Shown: piece by piece, positions 34,251-48,600 of the stretch | Layout of the letters: each line of letters begins with the position of its first letter | How positions within the stretch are numbered: position 1 is the stretch's first letter | From: Xiphias gladius | Lineage: Eukaryota > Chordata > Actinopteri > Istiophoriformes > Xiphiidae | Assembly (NCBI RefSeq): GCF_016859285.1 | Contig: NC_053413.1 | Coordinates: forward strand, 26,442,439 to 26,506,438 | DNA length: 64,000 bases | Direction: 5' to 3' | The notes under the pieces: generated by a model | What the model saw: only the letters and a program-made list of their open reading frames with translations | Database searches by the model: none | Told to the model about the DNA's origin: nothing | Position numbers and translations under genes: made by a program

Positions 34251-35235
34251 CATTAATTTCCTTTTCTGCTTTTCTTTCCCGCCATATTTTTTCTTTTCTT
34301 CTTCTCGTCTTTATTTATTTTTTTTTACCCCTCTCATATTATTTCAGAGTGCAATTCCCCCCCCCCCCAAATTTTGCCTTACAAGGTTTTCACTCACCAG
34401 CAAAACTATGTCCCAGCTCCTCTTCTCAGCGAGAGCTCTTACTTTTGACCCTTGGGTGCTTCTACTACCCTAAGTAAACTTTCTGCTGAAGGAAAGGGCT
34501 TGAGTTCATCACCACTGGAGTTCTTTCCAGATACGTCAGACTTAGTGACTGCGGGCCTCGTGCAGATGATGTCATCGAAAGCTGATCGGGCTTCAGCAGG
34601 ATGCTGACCCACCGCAACACCCATTTAATGAGCTCAGCTACTCCCATTTGTTTGTGGTCCTCCACTCTATCTTTGGCAGGCTCTCCACTTCCCTTTGCAA
34701 GCAGGGAGAGTGTTTGCGGCGCAATGGTTTCAGGGGTTTATGGCGCACTGCCACTAGCACTGACAGAGTCGAGAGGTAAAACGGAGAGGGGGAGGGGCCC
34801 CGCAGACAGGCCGACGGCGAGAAGGAGACTAATTGATCAGGGCGACTTGGGGAGAGAACCGGGGCAAATGGCGAGGCATTAGCACGGTGGACGTCGTGGG
34901 AGGAGGTGATTGTTTTAAATAGGGCGACGGTTTGACCGATGCGTCTCTGAAGGCCGATATTGATCATGTTGGACACGAGATGTTAATCTATCTCAATTGC
35001 TTATCTTCAGTGTTTGTATTGTTGCCTTAAAGTCTAGTGCAGCTCATGTTCCGAGGGATTTTTGCAAATAAAGTTGGTTTAAAGTTGAATGAGATAAACC
35101 GATTTAATGTAAACACTAAATTTTCACAATGGATAATTGGCGGAAGGCGGCAGCTGCCGCGAGGCTCCCCTAAAGATGCGGAGGAGAGGTTTTTAGTTAC
35201 AGCTGCTGAAAACTGGTATGAATGGACTGATTGGA

Positions 35236-35492
35236 GATATATAGAGAGATCGATCTAGATATAGAGATATATATCTATAGATATATATAGAGATATAGAT
35301 CTGTATCTCTATCATATATATTAGAGAGAGATACATATCTAGATATGTATCTATATATAACTGTTCATATCTATCTAGATAGATAGATATATACATCTAT
35401 ATAGATAGATAGATATTAGATATTAGATATCTATAATATCTAATATTAGATATCTATATAATATCTAATATTATAGATATATATATATAACT
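35236..35492. repeat. AT-rich palindromic tract (TAGATA/TATCTA type)
   Basis: Almost entirely A, T and G/C in alternating AGATAT, ATATCT and CTAGAT words with many overlapping palindromes (for example GATCGATC, TCTAGATA). It ends with TATATATAACTGTTTA. It would form hairpins or cruciforms. Confidence 0.85.
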
Positions 35493-37817
35493 GTTTAATA
35501 AGATGACAGATTTGCTTACTTTGTAACTAAAGCTCAAAAAACAGTTACTCTGTTTACAGTGATACAAAATGGATACGTGAAACAGCAAATTTTCAAATTT
35601 GAGAAGCTGTAACCAAATATTTGTTGTTTTTACACATTCTTTAATTGATCATTTCAGTCAGTGAGTTCAGTCCGGAGCCGGTTCTACTATACAACGTGGT
35701 GCAGAGGCAGCAGCCAATAACATCTTCCACTGTGGGCCACAGTCTTACCAACGGTGGTTAAGCTAAATCTACAAAATATAAAAAGCCATTTGAGGCCTAC
35801 AGGTGCTGTAGAGGTTTAAGCAATAGTAAGATATTGTGCCATTCCCAGAGCCCAATCGGGTGAGAAATTTTTATTTCGCTCCTAAACAGTTGCAATACAA
35901 GCATGTTAGACTAATGAGCATTACTGGAGCAGCATACAGTGCACCCCTGTAGACTTTTCAAGGGATACGTGTGTGTTGTACTAGCTTTTTTAACATAGTT
36001 AAAGAGAGACAGAGAAACGATAGCGTTTGAGCTCGAGTCTGCGGCCCACGTTAAGATCCGGAAGAGCTGACGTGGACTCTCTGATAAAGCCGATCAAGTT
36101 TAACGCGAGCCTTTCAAACATCCGCACCCCTTCGAACAAGCACTTTTAACCAAACTTCAGCCGCATGTTAAGATCCGACGGTAGCTCTTACTGGATGTAC
36201 CGCCAGACTCTCCTTCCCCTCAGGGAAGACTCTTCCTCCCGAAGGGGAAGAGGAGTCTGAGTGGAGAGGTTAAAACCTCAGCTGGGATTCTGTTGAAAGG
36301 TGTAAATGAAGGACAGTGGTGCTGCAAGATCGACAAATCTTTCCTGAATGGGGGGGGTGGTAAGTGGATTAAACCTAGTCTGACATGAAAAAACGTCTTA
36401 ATTCCAACATGACTGATGGCTTCTCTCAGTCTGCTGAACATATGTGATGCTTTAAGAACTGCCCCATATTGTTCTGGGCTTTTCGTAAAGGACTCAGAAT
36501 GTCAGGATTATTGCCATGACCTCCTTTGCTGTTGCCCGGTATCTTATTATCAACCTCCAAATGGACCTGATAATAAAGTTCGAGGAGCCTCAGCCGGCAA
36601 ATCATTGGTTGGAGGGGACTGCTTTTCCAAGAAGAATCTTCTCTCTCTCTCTCTCTGTTTTTTTTTTTTTTTTTTTTTGGACGATGTCTATCGCTTTCCG
36701 GGGAGTGGGCCAGTAATGGACTCTAATGCAGCAAAGGAAATTATCCACTCATGTCCAATCACTACCTACGAGGCACCGATCAATACCAGGTCCCCAGGGC
36801 TCGGAGGGAGACCGGGCTCGTGCTGAGAGCAGGGAGGGCCGGGTGAACTGCTTCGAAACACGTTTTGTTCGGGGGGGGGGTGTGGGACTGAGACGGACTG
36901 TCTCTGAATTTACTTTTGGATTTTTGTCTGATGGTGTGGCGCCCATCTACCGATATACATATTTAGAAGACGTCTTTTTATAGGAAGTTAAGGTTTTATT
37001 CTTGTATACAAACTTACTGTATAAAGTTAAGTGTGTTTAATGAAACCAAATTTCCTCTCATGTGTCTGAGAGGAACAATTTTGGCAAGTCACCCTTCCTG
37101 AACTGTAAGTTGCAGCTAAACGCGTCACCCACTTACGCTGTATACAGTCCATCAGTTATTAGCCATTAATGAGAACTTTTGGGTCACCAGGTCGTGAAAA
37201 ATCTTTTTTTTTTTTTTGCCGTCTTCAGTAAGAAATGTTAAAGCAGTTTATTTATTTTTAAATAAGCTAACACGTCGGTACTTGTTGGTAAAACAGCGAG
37301 AGCCACAACAATCAGGCAATAAATCCATCGAGCAAGTATTTTTGCCAAACTTGTTCGTTCCAGCTTCCCAAATGTGAGAATTTGAGGCTTTTCTTTGTCA
37401 TATATGATGGCAAATTGAATATCTTCTGAGTTTGGAATGTTAGTCCAATAAAACAAGCAATAGGAATACATTTCCCTGGACTTTTCCCTGGGTTGTTGTA
37501 CCAAACACTTTTCCCCATGTGACATTTGATTTACTAAAGTATTGACCAAGATTTCTTCTGGTCCAGAAGAACAACATTGGAGGTCGACACGGAGGTCAAA
37601 CAGTCCTCAGGTGGGGTCTTCTGATGAATTAAAGAGTTAAAGGTCATGATGGAGGAGGACAAACACCAGCCAAAGAGATTTCAGAACCTGGAAACCCAAA
37701 AGTTATTCCAATAAATGTCTTTTAACTGATGTCCACAGCTTAATAAATGACTTATTAACTATTGATAAAAGCATGAACTTGGTCCGGATTGGCTCCCCTC
37801 TCTAATGTCTCCAATCT

Positions 37818-38092
<275 letters not shown>

Positions 38093-38659
38093 CTGCAAAC
38101 CTACTTTAGTGGTTAGTAGTAGGAGAGATCTCATGAGCAGCTAGTCCTGTTATGGACATTTAGAAACTGGCCCAGGAATCCATGTGACCACGTTCAGGGA
38201 CCCTTAAAACTGTTCGACAACATCAGGGACCCCGGTCAACCCCCTCATCACTCATAGGTCGGACCAAACTGTCTTACCCCATCAGAGGTCCCTGGACCAC
38301 CATCAGATGTCCCCTTAAAGTGGCAAGAAAACTTAAAAGAGGAGAGCCCTTCCGGGACCCCTGTGATCCCTCAACGAGACCAAGCCCTCCCCAAAGAGAC
38401 CCTGTGGTCTAAACCGGAGGGACTGATCAGGCTGCTCCTGCGAACATGATGCAGCTCATCTCTTTCTCACGGGCGACTGTGCAGAAGTGGTGCGTGCACT
38501 GGGTCTGGAAAGTTATCTCCTCCATCATATTAATGGGATCATAATGTGACTGATTGGTCATGTCTCCGGGGAAATGCTCTTCTCTGCTTCCTGAGAGTAC
38601 AAGACTCATCAGAGAACCGGCGGCTGACTTGAAGGACTCTTGCTCGAGACCCCCTCAGG

Positions 38660-39680
38660 TGGGTGAATACTCGGCCGCGTCGGGAGGAGGAGGAGGAGGA
38701 GGAGGAGGGAGGGGGCATCACCCCCGGGTTGTCCCGTTCAGAAGATTCTTACCCTGACGCTGCTGCATAGCCGTCGGCCGTCGGAGGACTAAAGAGGCGG
38801 AGGCGGAGGGGGAGGAAGGGGAGAGGAAGAGGGGGAATCCGGCGCCTCGGGACCGTTGAGTCCCGTTGCGATGCATGGAGGCTGCTTGGAAATGCTCCCC
38901 GGGTCTCCGGAGCGAGTGAGGCGGTTTCAGCCGACCGACGGCCCGCGGCACCGGGGGGATTCGGCCGCCGATCCGCAGCTCTGCCGAGCTGCCGCGCCGT
39001 AGGTCCGGCCACAGGAGCGCGGCTCGGTTCGGCATCCGCGGAACGGACGCATATCCGCGGACAGCGCCGTGATCTGGAAGCCTACAGGCTGCATCGCATC
39101 CCCGGCGACGCAGTGGTGGCGGATACGGTGTGAGCTCGTCGGGCGGCATCTATGCAATTTCAGTTCCACTTTTCATTTTATTATGAGCACAGAGGAGGGA
39201 GAGGCGGGCGGAGGCACCGCCGTCGCCCACCGCCACACCTGGGAGGAGGGCGAACCGCGCGGCGCCCAAGGACGTCCGCGTCCCGACGACGAGGACACGG
39301 AGGAGCAGGGACGGGAGGAAGAGGAAGCAGAGGACCGCCGGGAGGGCCGGAGCTGCGGGGAAACGTGTGAGGGGAACGCGGAGAATTTCTCCAGCGAGGA
39401 TGGGGCGGTCGGGGGCACGTCGTGCAAGACGCAGGCGATGCACTCAAACTGCAGCAGCGAAACCTGCATCCCCACTCCCAGCTGCCGGATCTGCTTCCAA
39501 GGCGCAGAGCAGGTAAATGCGCCGCCGACATGTAGGCGAAACCGTCGGCGGGTCCGACGCCGGCGCGTCCGGGCATTAGTTAACGAACCCACTCGGTCCC
39601 TGGCGCTATCGGATCGAAAGTCCCGGTTTTGTGAATGGCGACGGTTGAGACCATTTGAATGAAAGCCAGGGCGCAGTCCT
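38660..39680 (+). promoter_or_regulatory. march11: GC-rich, CpG-rich promoter region of march11
   Basis: A sharp rise in G+C and CpG (CGGCCGTCGGAGG, CCGCGGACAGCGCC and similar words) surrounds march11 exon 1, in contrast to the AT-rich neighbourhood. A (GGA)n run sits at 38682-38709. This is the likely CpG-island promoter and 5' UTR; the start site is not resolved. Confidence 0.6.
39183..39512 (+). CDS. march11: march11 exon 1
   Basis: 110 codons: disordered Glu/Gly-rich N-terminus, then [11 protein letters not shown] with the first two RING-CH cysteines. The donor is GTAAAT, phase 0. Confidence 0.88.
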
Positions 39681-42600
39681 CTTAGTAGGCAACTGGACCC
39701 CGATTGGCCGAGGGCAGCAAGGCCGTGTAGTTAAAAGGAGGTAAACCTGCTCAGGTGGAGGCTGCGCAGCTCATATGCTGGTAGACTGGACCGATTTTCA
39801 GCAGTTCTTTAGTGAGGAGAGAGAATCAGAACCAGAACCAAAAGAACCGCGAAGACTCGACGTGTAACAGACCCAACATCAACAACAAATTCAAAACGCG
39901 AGAGATTACAAAAACATCTACGGTGGTACAGAAAGAGGTTAAATGTCACCAGCACCGGGGACAATGGCGGCGCGAAAAGTGAGCTCGGGAAACCTCCGGG
40001 GTCCCTCAGGGGCCCCCAGGAGGCCCCCAGCATAATGTCAGCTGCAACAGCTGACTCACATCACACTAAATTATATCATTGCCATGTACAAAAACTGGCA
40101 CAAGGGACACAGGTTGTTTGTTTTTTTGTTTTTGTTTTCACAAAATCTTGCCTTCAGAGTAAAACCTCCAGCCGCCTCTACTGGGCAAACCTGGCAGGTA
40201 AAAGGTCTGAATGTAGAGGCTTTCTTTGGTCAATGAAATCCTTCGCGTAGGCAATTCACCAACAGCCGGAGCTGAAATAAGTCAATTACCCAGTGCACAG
40301 AGAATTAGTCTCTTCTAACACTGATATTCTCTGGTTCCACATTGTCAGTTATGAAAATGTGCCCCCCCCCCCTCATATGATTCTAAGGAGATTTTGGAGA
40401 TTTTGGTTGTAAAAAGTGAACAATTGGATGACGTCACCTTTTGCTATAGAAAACTGACGGGCATTATTCATTAATTCGTTTAATTCGTTCGTTTACCTTC
40501 ATTATCTTCCGACACTTATTTGGACAAGTAATCGATCAATCAACGGAGGGAATGACCCTTTTGTTGTCAGCTGGTGGTTCCCGGCTTGGGGCAGCCAAGG
40601 TGAAGTCCGCATGTAGCCTGCACCGTCCCTCAGAAAGCTAAAAGCGTCCGAATCCGGGGAACTAACGTGGTGCGGTTTCACAAAAGCTGAGGCCACAGCA
40701 GGTTAGGGGCAATGTGACCTGTAACCACGCTACCTCCTCCATGGCCACTGGGTCGTACCTTGTCCCTGAAATGACCAATCCAGGTTCTTTTCCTTTCTTT
40801 CTTTTTTTTTTTAAATATAAAATAGATCCATGTCAGATCTTGGAAAAACATTTTCGAAGATTTATTTGTTAAACCTGACCCAATGGGTAATTAATTAGAC
40901 AATCCTAGTTGGATTTCTGACATTGTTCGTAATGACCCTGACACCCTGCTCAGGAGAACCTCGGCTTGGGAACCGCAACAACAACTTGTAGCCTGCCGCC
41001 GTTAAAAGTAGTTCTCCAAAAAAAAAGAAATTGATCAAATGAATTGTAACACGACCGAAAACCTTGTGCCCCGCCAGAATTCCCTTCTCAGCACCACGGA
41101 CAGAGCTTCAGAAGTTCAGCTCACCACATCGGGATCAGGATCAACAATCAACGTGGGCGATGTCCATTTCCCACCAGTTTCATTAACTAGATTTACATTG
41201 AAAAAAAAAAAAAAAAAAAAATTCAGAGCAACTCATCTCGAGTGAGACACAAGTGGCCGGTTTCACGACCACAGAATCCGGTCATAGTTTTAACTCTCTC
41301 TGTTAGACTCTCTCAAGCTGCCTTGGACTTGTTATTTGTTCCAAGTAAATTTAGACCGTTCAGTTAAAACTTTGCCAAAAAGCCTCAACCCTTTTTTTTT
41401 TCAGCTTCACGCTCTCCAGAGAAAGGACAAAGGTTTCAACTGTATAGTTACATAGAAATTTTTCCGTTTTTTGCCAACCACAAAATTCAATACCGGCCTG
41501 CACCTTCCTGTTTTTCAGCTTTTCGGTCGATTGCAATCAGGTGTCACGTGTCGGTTATTCATGAAAACACAAACGTTGGTTCAGGGGTAGGTTGCAGTAC
41601 CATTGGGAGCACATTGGATAACTTTTAAGGCAAATAATCATCTTGCCTTTATACTTGTCTACCAGCAAAGCTAAGACTGAGGAAAACTCAGACCTGTCCT
41701 ACAGATCCGTTGTACGATAAAGATCCAGAGCAGGCCTGCTTAATTTACACAAGTATATAGCAAGGGGGCACAGGGTCAGAGGTCAAAGTGCCCTGACAGT
41801 TGTAACTCTGGAGGGTGTTGATTTTTACTTCTTCCCTTCTTTAACACGATCCCTGCCAAGAGCAGAAAAAACTCGCTGCACCGCTCTGTCGGCGTCCACG
41901 CTTCAGACCATTTTGCACCGTTGGCGGCACTGAGAGCAGGTTCTGCGCTTCTAGCTGCGTTGTCCTAAATTCAGCAACAAATTAAAGGCCGTACTGTGGG
42001 GTAGCGTTGGTTTAAAGCGGTGCTAGCTGTTTCATCAGACCATCAGTTTGAGTCCAGTGGACAAGTTAAGTGTCCACTGATGCTCTGAATTCTCCATTTA
42101 AATAAAAGAACAGTTCTTCGGTCATAGTGAAAAATGTTTATCAGAGCCTTTAAAAATGCCGTTTGGTTCCAACCCAAATCCAGATTTGAGAAATCCATAT
42201 TTGACCAAGCCTGATACCATCAAATGTGAGAAGAGGAACCCGGAAATGGAGATAAAATTACGCTGCGGTTCCCTGTAGAAGGTGCATATTTTCATGTTTT
42301 CTCAATGGTGACAAAACACATTTTATCATGATTGGTGTTTTTAAACATTTAAAAAAAAAAAAATTTTTTCATCCCTGTAGAGAGTCAAGTCAAGTCGTGG
42401 TTTTCCTATAGACAACTAAGGAAATATTGGTCAGTTGCACAATCAATACACTATGAAACAGACTGCGTCATGTCAGAGGTGGATGACAATGGCTGAATTA
42501 TAACCTACTTACAATAAATATCCTCCCCATGCGATGCATCAGTCTAACTGTCTGCTCGTCTTCCTGGAGCTGGACGGACAGATGTGGACCAGCAGGGACA

Positions 42601-45600
42601 AATGGGCACTCTGTCCGACCATCTCTGAAATCTGACACTCTGTGGGCCTGTTTGGTCCGTGACAGTGAGGCTCGATGAGGGACGAATCATCCCCGCCGGA
42701 GGTTAAGGGAAAGAGAGGAGTCAGGGCAGTAAATGCCTAAGTGAATATCCTGTCTTCTGAACGTGGGCTATGGCCTATTAGCAGAGCTAATCTAATAGCA
42801 CTGCCTCCAGGTCCAGACTGATATTTGATTTTGATAGAAGGCTGCAGGCTGGGCATGCTCACCAGTTATCAAGAAAATTGCAAAACAGAAATTTGACACT
42901 CTAAATATTCGTGTGTGAGCAGATAGAGTGAGAATAAGATGTTATTTAACGCGAGAAAAGGCCAAACCAGCATCAGTAGGCCGGCGTTTTGAGCTTAGAT
43001 CAAGTATCTTTTAAACCTTTTCCCTGTCCTTTTAGAAACAAGTGCTCTTTGATTCACAAAACCAAAGGGGGGGAATTGTAGTTGAACTTCACAGCTCATT
43101 CTTAACTTTGGACTCAACTCAATGTCCACTTACACACTTCTCTGCAGCTTTCAGTCCTACCCTACGGCAGGTGGAGTTGGCTCGGTTCTGATGGATCGGT
43201 ATAAAGTTTCTCCTATTCAGAAAACTTTCAAGACTTCTTTGTCCATGTTTCACATTTCTGTTTTGTTAGTTCTTTCAAACGGCGGCTGACAACTGCTGCC
43301 AACATGGATGCGGGGTCCTAAAAAAACTCCAGGTTCACCCGCCAGTCTTTTCCGGGGCTTTCAACCACATCTCAAGGTCCTCCTCAGTTGGTAGAGTTTG
43401 CAGCACGGTTAAAATCTCCCGAAAAAGCCAGCAAACATTGCAGTTCTTTGACAAAACATTTCTAACCTATGGTCCACGTACCTGCTTTTATGGGAGCTTT
43501 CAGCTGCAAAAATCCATCTGTTGATTAAAAACTGTGAATTGCGGTTGAAAAAAGCTCTGCAGAAAGCTAGTGGACCTTGATTTGCTAGTGGCTATGGACC
43601 TTGATTTGAGACTGTTTTGTCAATTGTAACAGTCGTAGTACTACTAATAATAATAATAATGAATATGATGATTATAAAAGTAATAGAGTAATAATCTTTG
43701 TCAGGGGCTAATTGACAAAATGTCAAAATCACAATTCGAGGTCTGCTTACTCCTTTGACTGTATGTCAAGGAAAACCATGACATCCGGTCGAAAGCTCCA
43801 GAATAGGCGAGTAAGGACACCTTGAGCTGATACTGTTTTGTCAATTACTGCAGTTCTTTGACAAAATGATCTCAAGGTCCACTTGCTAACTTTTTGGGGA
43901 GCTTTTGACTACGTACAAACTTCATACACTGATGAAGACCAGAAGATTCCGTGGAAAGTGCTGTAAAAAAAAACTAGTAGGAGGACCTTGAGTTAAGATG
44001 ATTACAAAATCAACCGACTGTTTCCGAGGTCAAGAATCTACTTGCATGCTCATTATTGTATTTTTATTGGGATGTCTTGGAAACGGAGTGGTAAGGACGT
44101 ATATACCCTGTAACTTAACGCTCCCGGCCCAGGAACCTTCGGCTCATGTCATCACCCCTCTCACTCTCCCCGTGTTTCCTGTCTCTCTACGCTCTCATAA
44201 AGAAGAACATGCGGATATTATAGTTTTATTTACACCCTCCAGTTGGAGTCTTTGTTGGCATTCGTGTAGACTCCAGAATCCATCGGCCTTGGTAGTGCTC
44301 AAAAGAAGTGGTATTTTTTCCTCAAATGTCCCCTCAGAGATTTCGGAAGCATATTAAAATAGTCCTTGATGTTGGTTTCATCAGTCACAGCTTCGGTGGG
44401 TAGCTGACCTGCGTCAGTACATTTATGTGAAAGCCTCCGAGGTCCTTTTAAACCCACAAGGTTAATATGACACGATGAAAAACGAGCTCCCTGACCGCTG
44501 ACCTTAATATACAATTAACGTGCCACTCGCCGCCCGGCCGGCAGGTCAAACCTGCAGTATTGGCTGCTTGAGGAATGCCTCGAGGAAGGAAAAAAAAAAA
44601 ACCCTTCAGAACAAATATATACGGCTGTGATGATTAATGTCGCGCTGCATCCTGCCTTTAATACCCGCTAGTGTTGTATCTTTGAGAAATGATCATTGAT
44701 CTGACCGATGCCGGCGAAGCCCTCTGCCGAACGAGTCGTGTATTTTCTCTGATGTATGACCTGCTGGAAGAAAAGGCCAAACCGAGGCCTGAAAACAAGG
44801 ATTTTTAGATGAAGGGGGGAAGTTGCCACAGAGTCTTTGTAAATGGATGTAAGATTGATATTGGGGAGACGGTTCTAATACTGATCCAAAAGCAGAGTTT
44901 CTCTCTATTCCTGAAAAGATCCTGAGGTTTAATCCGTCACTGGTACTCCAGGGAGTGGCCAAAATTACAGAAACACCAGACAAGATGTGAATATCAAGTG
45001 TCCGGTAACTCGTAGGACGAGCCTTTTGCTCCAGAGCGCTTCCATACCACATTGTTAACTGTTTGCAGGAGGATAGCCGAGGGACAGCTTCTTTACAGCT
45101 GTTCGAGTGATGACACGGGCAGAAATCTGGTTCCTCTGTGCTGACTGTTGAGGCCAGGAAATAGTTGGAATCTCTTCCGCCGTTCACCAGAACATTCTGG
45201 ATTTCCTCAACATGGTGTACCACAGCAGTATCCTAATGCTAACGTGCGTTGATCTCCCTAGAGGTACTGACTGTTTTTCACACTGAATCACATGTCCGAT
45301 TTTTTTATATTGGAAGCAAGTGCTGTCCTTGAGATAGTGTCTTGACCGGTCCAGGGTGTAGTGTACCCCTTTCCCGCCGTGAACTGCGTGGGTATGGGTG
45401 ACGAGCTCTCAGATTTCCGTTTTGCGATATTACAAAATGGTGAAATGGTGAAATGTCGCGAAAAATCCAGGAAGAACGCTTGATAAACTAAAGCACTGCA
45501 GAATGCTTTGGCAAATGGTTGGCAGTGACGCCGACACTCACACTGAGTACTTGGGATGAGTTAACGGGCTAAAACAGAAATGTTCTTCACGAGAACGTTC

Positions 45601-48600
45601 AGTAGTAGAGTATACGACTTTTAATGGGCTCTGTTAGCAATCAGCAGGAGTAACAACAACAACATCGAAGCTGGACAGGACAGAGCAAAGCTGCAGCACC
45701 ACCACTGGCTGGTTTCCCTTGAAAATATCACCTTTGAGCCTTCTCGGGTGCAGTACGTTGGGGTGATTTGGCTGTAGCTCAATCCTACAGGCTCCCGCCT
45801 TTAGGAAGGTATAAATCTCAGCATCTGGCCAAGGAATCATAAAATTGTATTATGAGGTATTTATCATCTTCATCTGAGGATAGAACAGTAAAATTCCTGC
45901 TGTTGTGTTTTGATTATTATTGTTCTTCCCTTTCAAGTGCCCCCCCCACCACCACTTTTGTGACCCCAACTGCATGTCTTTTTAACTTGCCGTTATCGTA
46001 ATCCACGTCACCTCTGTATGCACCTGACCTTTTGCCCTTTGTCCGGTCCCCAGGGCGACCTGTTGAACCCTTGTCGGTGTGACGGCTCGGTGCGTTACAC
46101 CCACCAGCACTGCCTGCTGAAGTGGATCAGTGAGCGAGGCTGCTGGACCTGCGAGCTCTGCTGCTATCGCTTCCACGTCATCGCCATCAACATGAAGAGA
46201 CCGTGGCAGGTAAAATACTGCGGAGGAAAGTTCGCACTCTGCGGCTTTGACCCCAATAACTACAGCTCTTTTCATGGGCTGGTTCCCCTCTGTTTAAAAT
46301 GACCTCAGTTAGAGGGACTGTTGAACTGCTTGGCGGCGATGGCAGCGAGAACCAGCGCAACGAGGCTTCAAGGTACTGCCCCGTGTGGAAATGCACACCT
46401 GCCTACCTTCTTATCGGGAAAACCCCGCCACAATATCAGTATCTCTGCGGGATATTCAGTCTGAGAAGAGAATTAAATGAGAGAGATGAAAGCAACAGCT
46501 GTAGTTTCTGCATAAAAAAATATTCTACTTGCTCAAAGTAGATGGTGCTTTGATTTTAACATTTTTTTAAAAAAAGTGTCAGCATCTTAAAAATTGCAGT
46601 ATTTACCTAACAGATATTAGAAGGGGTTTTAAGATGCTTGATTGTGGAGATGTTAACGGGTTTTTAAAAACATTCATTGAATTAATTATTAATTATTAAA
46701 TCTCCAAGCCACTAGGAATTTCAGTCCACCAGACTAAATGATAAAAGAGGCCGTGTCATTTCCCTCCTATTTTCTTTTATCTGACCTGCTATTGGACAGT
46801 ACCTTTCTGAAATGTTACACACAAGACTGAGGGATTCGACCAATGCTGGGGTTTGTCTGATTAGCACAGTCTTGCAAGTGGAGGTGGTCTGAGGTCATTT
46901 ATTTCTGAATTTAAAAGACCTGTTGTTCTTACAGATTATTATACGGGGATCTGGCACAACTTGGCCTACTCGTGAGATGCATGGAAAGGGGAGTCGTTCT
47001 TGAAGCTTTTAAAAATGAGTCGTCTCGATGAGTGCCCCTTGAGGACCCCGAGGTCCCAGAGGCCAGTTCGATGATTTCAAATCAGATTAACTGGTGGCAT
47101 CTTTTAGTCAAAAGATGCACCTCTTTTTGCACTATTCTCTGGAAATCCTGGAGACTGCTGTGGAAAGACAACAGTTGTTTTTGGAGATGCCAGGACAGCC
47201 CTGCTGAGCAGTAACTACCGTGCTGGAAAAACAGCGCTGTCTGATTTTCACAAAAAAACCCTGCAGTCATGTGACATCTAACTGAATGTATTTTATGTAG
47301 GTGATGTTTGGAGAACATTGAAAGAACAAGTGCACTTCTTCCTGAAAAATACTCTTGTCAGATTTTCAGTTAAATTTTTTTTTTTTTTTTGCTTTTTACA
47401 GCCATAAACCTTTGAGGTTACTGGTTTCTCCCACCAAGCCTGCTCTCGAAATCATTGTGGAGGCATTAACAAGAGATTGTTTTTTCAATCTCTGTATCGA
47501 CCCACCAGTGAGATCTAGTGAGCCAGCAGTTTCACAGGCAGGCTCACGACAAATAAACCCACCTGCGTCTGTGGGAGCCCTTCCCGCAAAATGGTTCGCT
47601 TAAACTCAATTTCAAAACCCAGATTTTGAAGTGCTCCAGCTCTACTAATTGTGTAGATTTTCCTTCCTCTCCGTAGCCCTCTGAAATAATTATTGCTTTT
47701 TGATAATGACTCGTCGCTCATAAAATTGAGGAACAGGTGGACGGATCTGCCACAGGTGCACATTCTGACCTCATAGTTGTGATTTGAGTCTCTACTCGCA
47801 GTAGAAGCAGAGCTGTTATCTCAAAAGTGCAGAATCCAAACTCTCAGTCCATTTGGCAGCATGTGGTTGAAGCTGCAACGGCTTCAACCACGATAGAGCA
47901 GAAAAACTATTGGGCTGCATTAGTGATAAAATGCCCAAGGTGATAATAAGGGATAATCAACATTTCTCACAAAACCAAAACAGAAAATGCCTTAGTCATC
48001 CCATGATCTATGCACACAAATAACCTCGGTTTAAAAGTTGCAAGAGTTTAGCAGGCGGGGTCCAACGAAAGACCCAATCAGTTCGCTCTGTAGGAAGCGT
48101 CGGACTCGGTGGTTCTGAAGCTTCAGCCACATTATTGACTGAAAATTTTGAATGTCTGCCTCAGCTGCTCCGATTTGTGACCTTTCCTTAACCTGATTCT
48201 TTGCTTTTGCTTTTTGAGGGGTTCTGCTCAACTGAACTTAAAAAGCTACAGTGCACCTAAAATAATGTGGTAGAGATGTAATTTTCAAGAAAACACAGAA
48301 ATATTGATGGCTGTGTTTGGTGTCTTGAGGCAAAAGTAGCTTTTGTTTCCTCTTGAGGTCTCTGCTGTGAGTTTGGAGCGTCAGGATTCATTCAGTCCTC
48401 CTTCAGTCCTCCCTTCCTCCAAGGCTGAACAGACAGAGGCTCTTGATGCTTTAAAATATCCGCATTCTGGATCGTTTCGTTTCACGGAAGAACATTCAGG
48501 CCCTTTCGGATTTGTCCGCTCCAGATGGGACGTGAGTCACTGGCAGACTGAACAAACCTGCAGCTGAGGCTCAGCAGAGCTTTTCTCTCCGTCCCAACAG

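Noticed and set aside
39150-39592. Several antisense ORFs over march11 exon 1
   Set aside because: They are frame shadows of a GC-rich exon with few stop codons.
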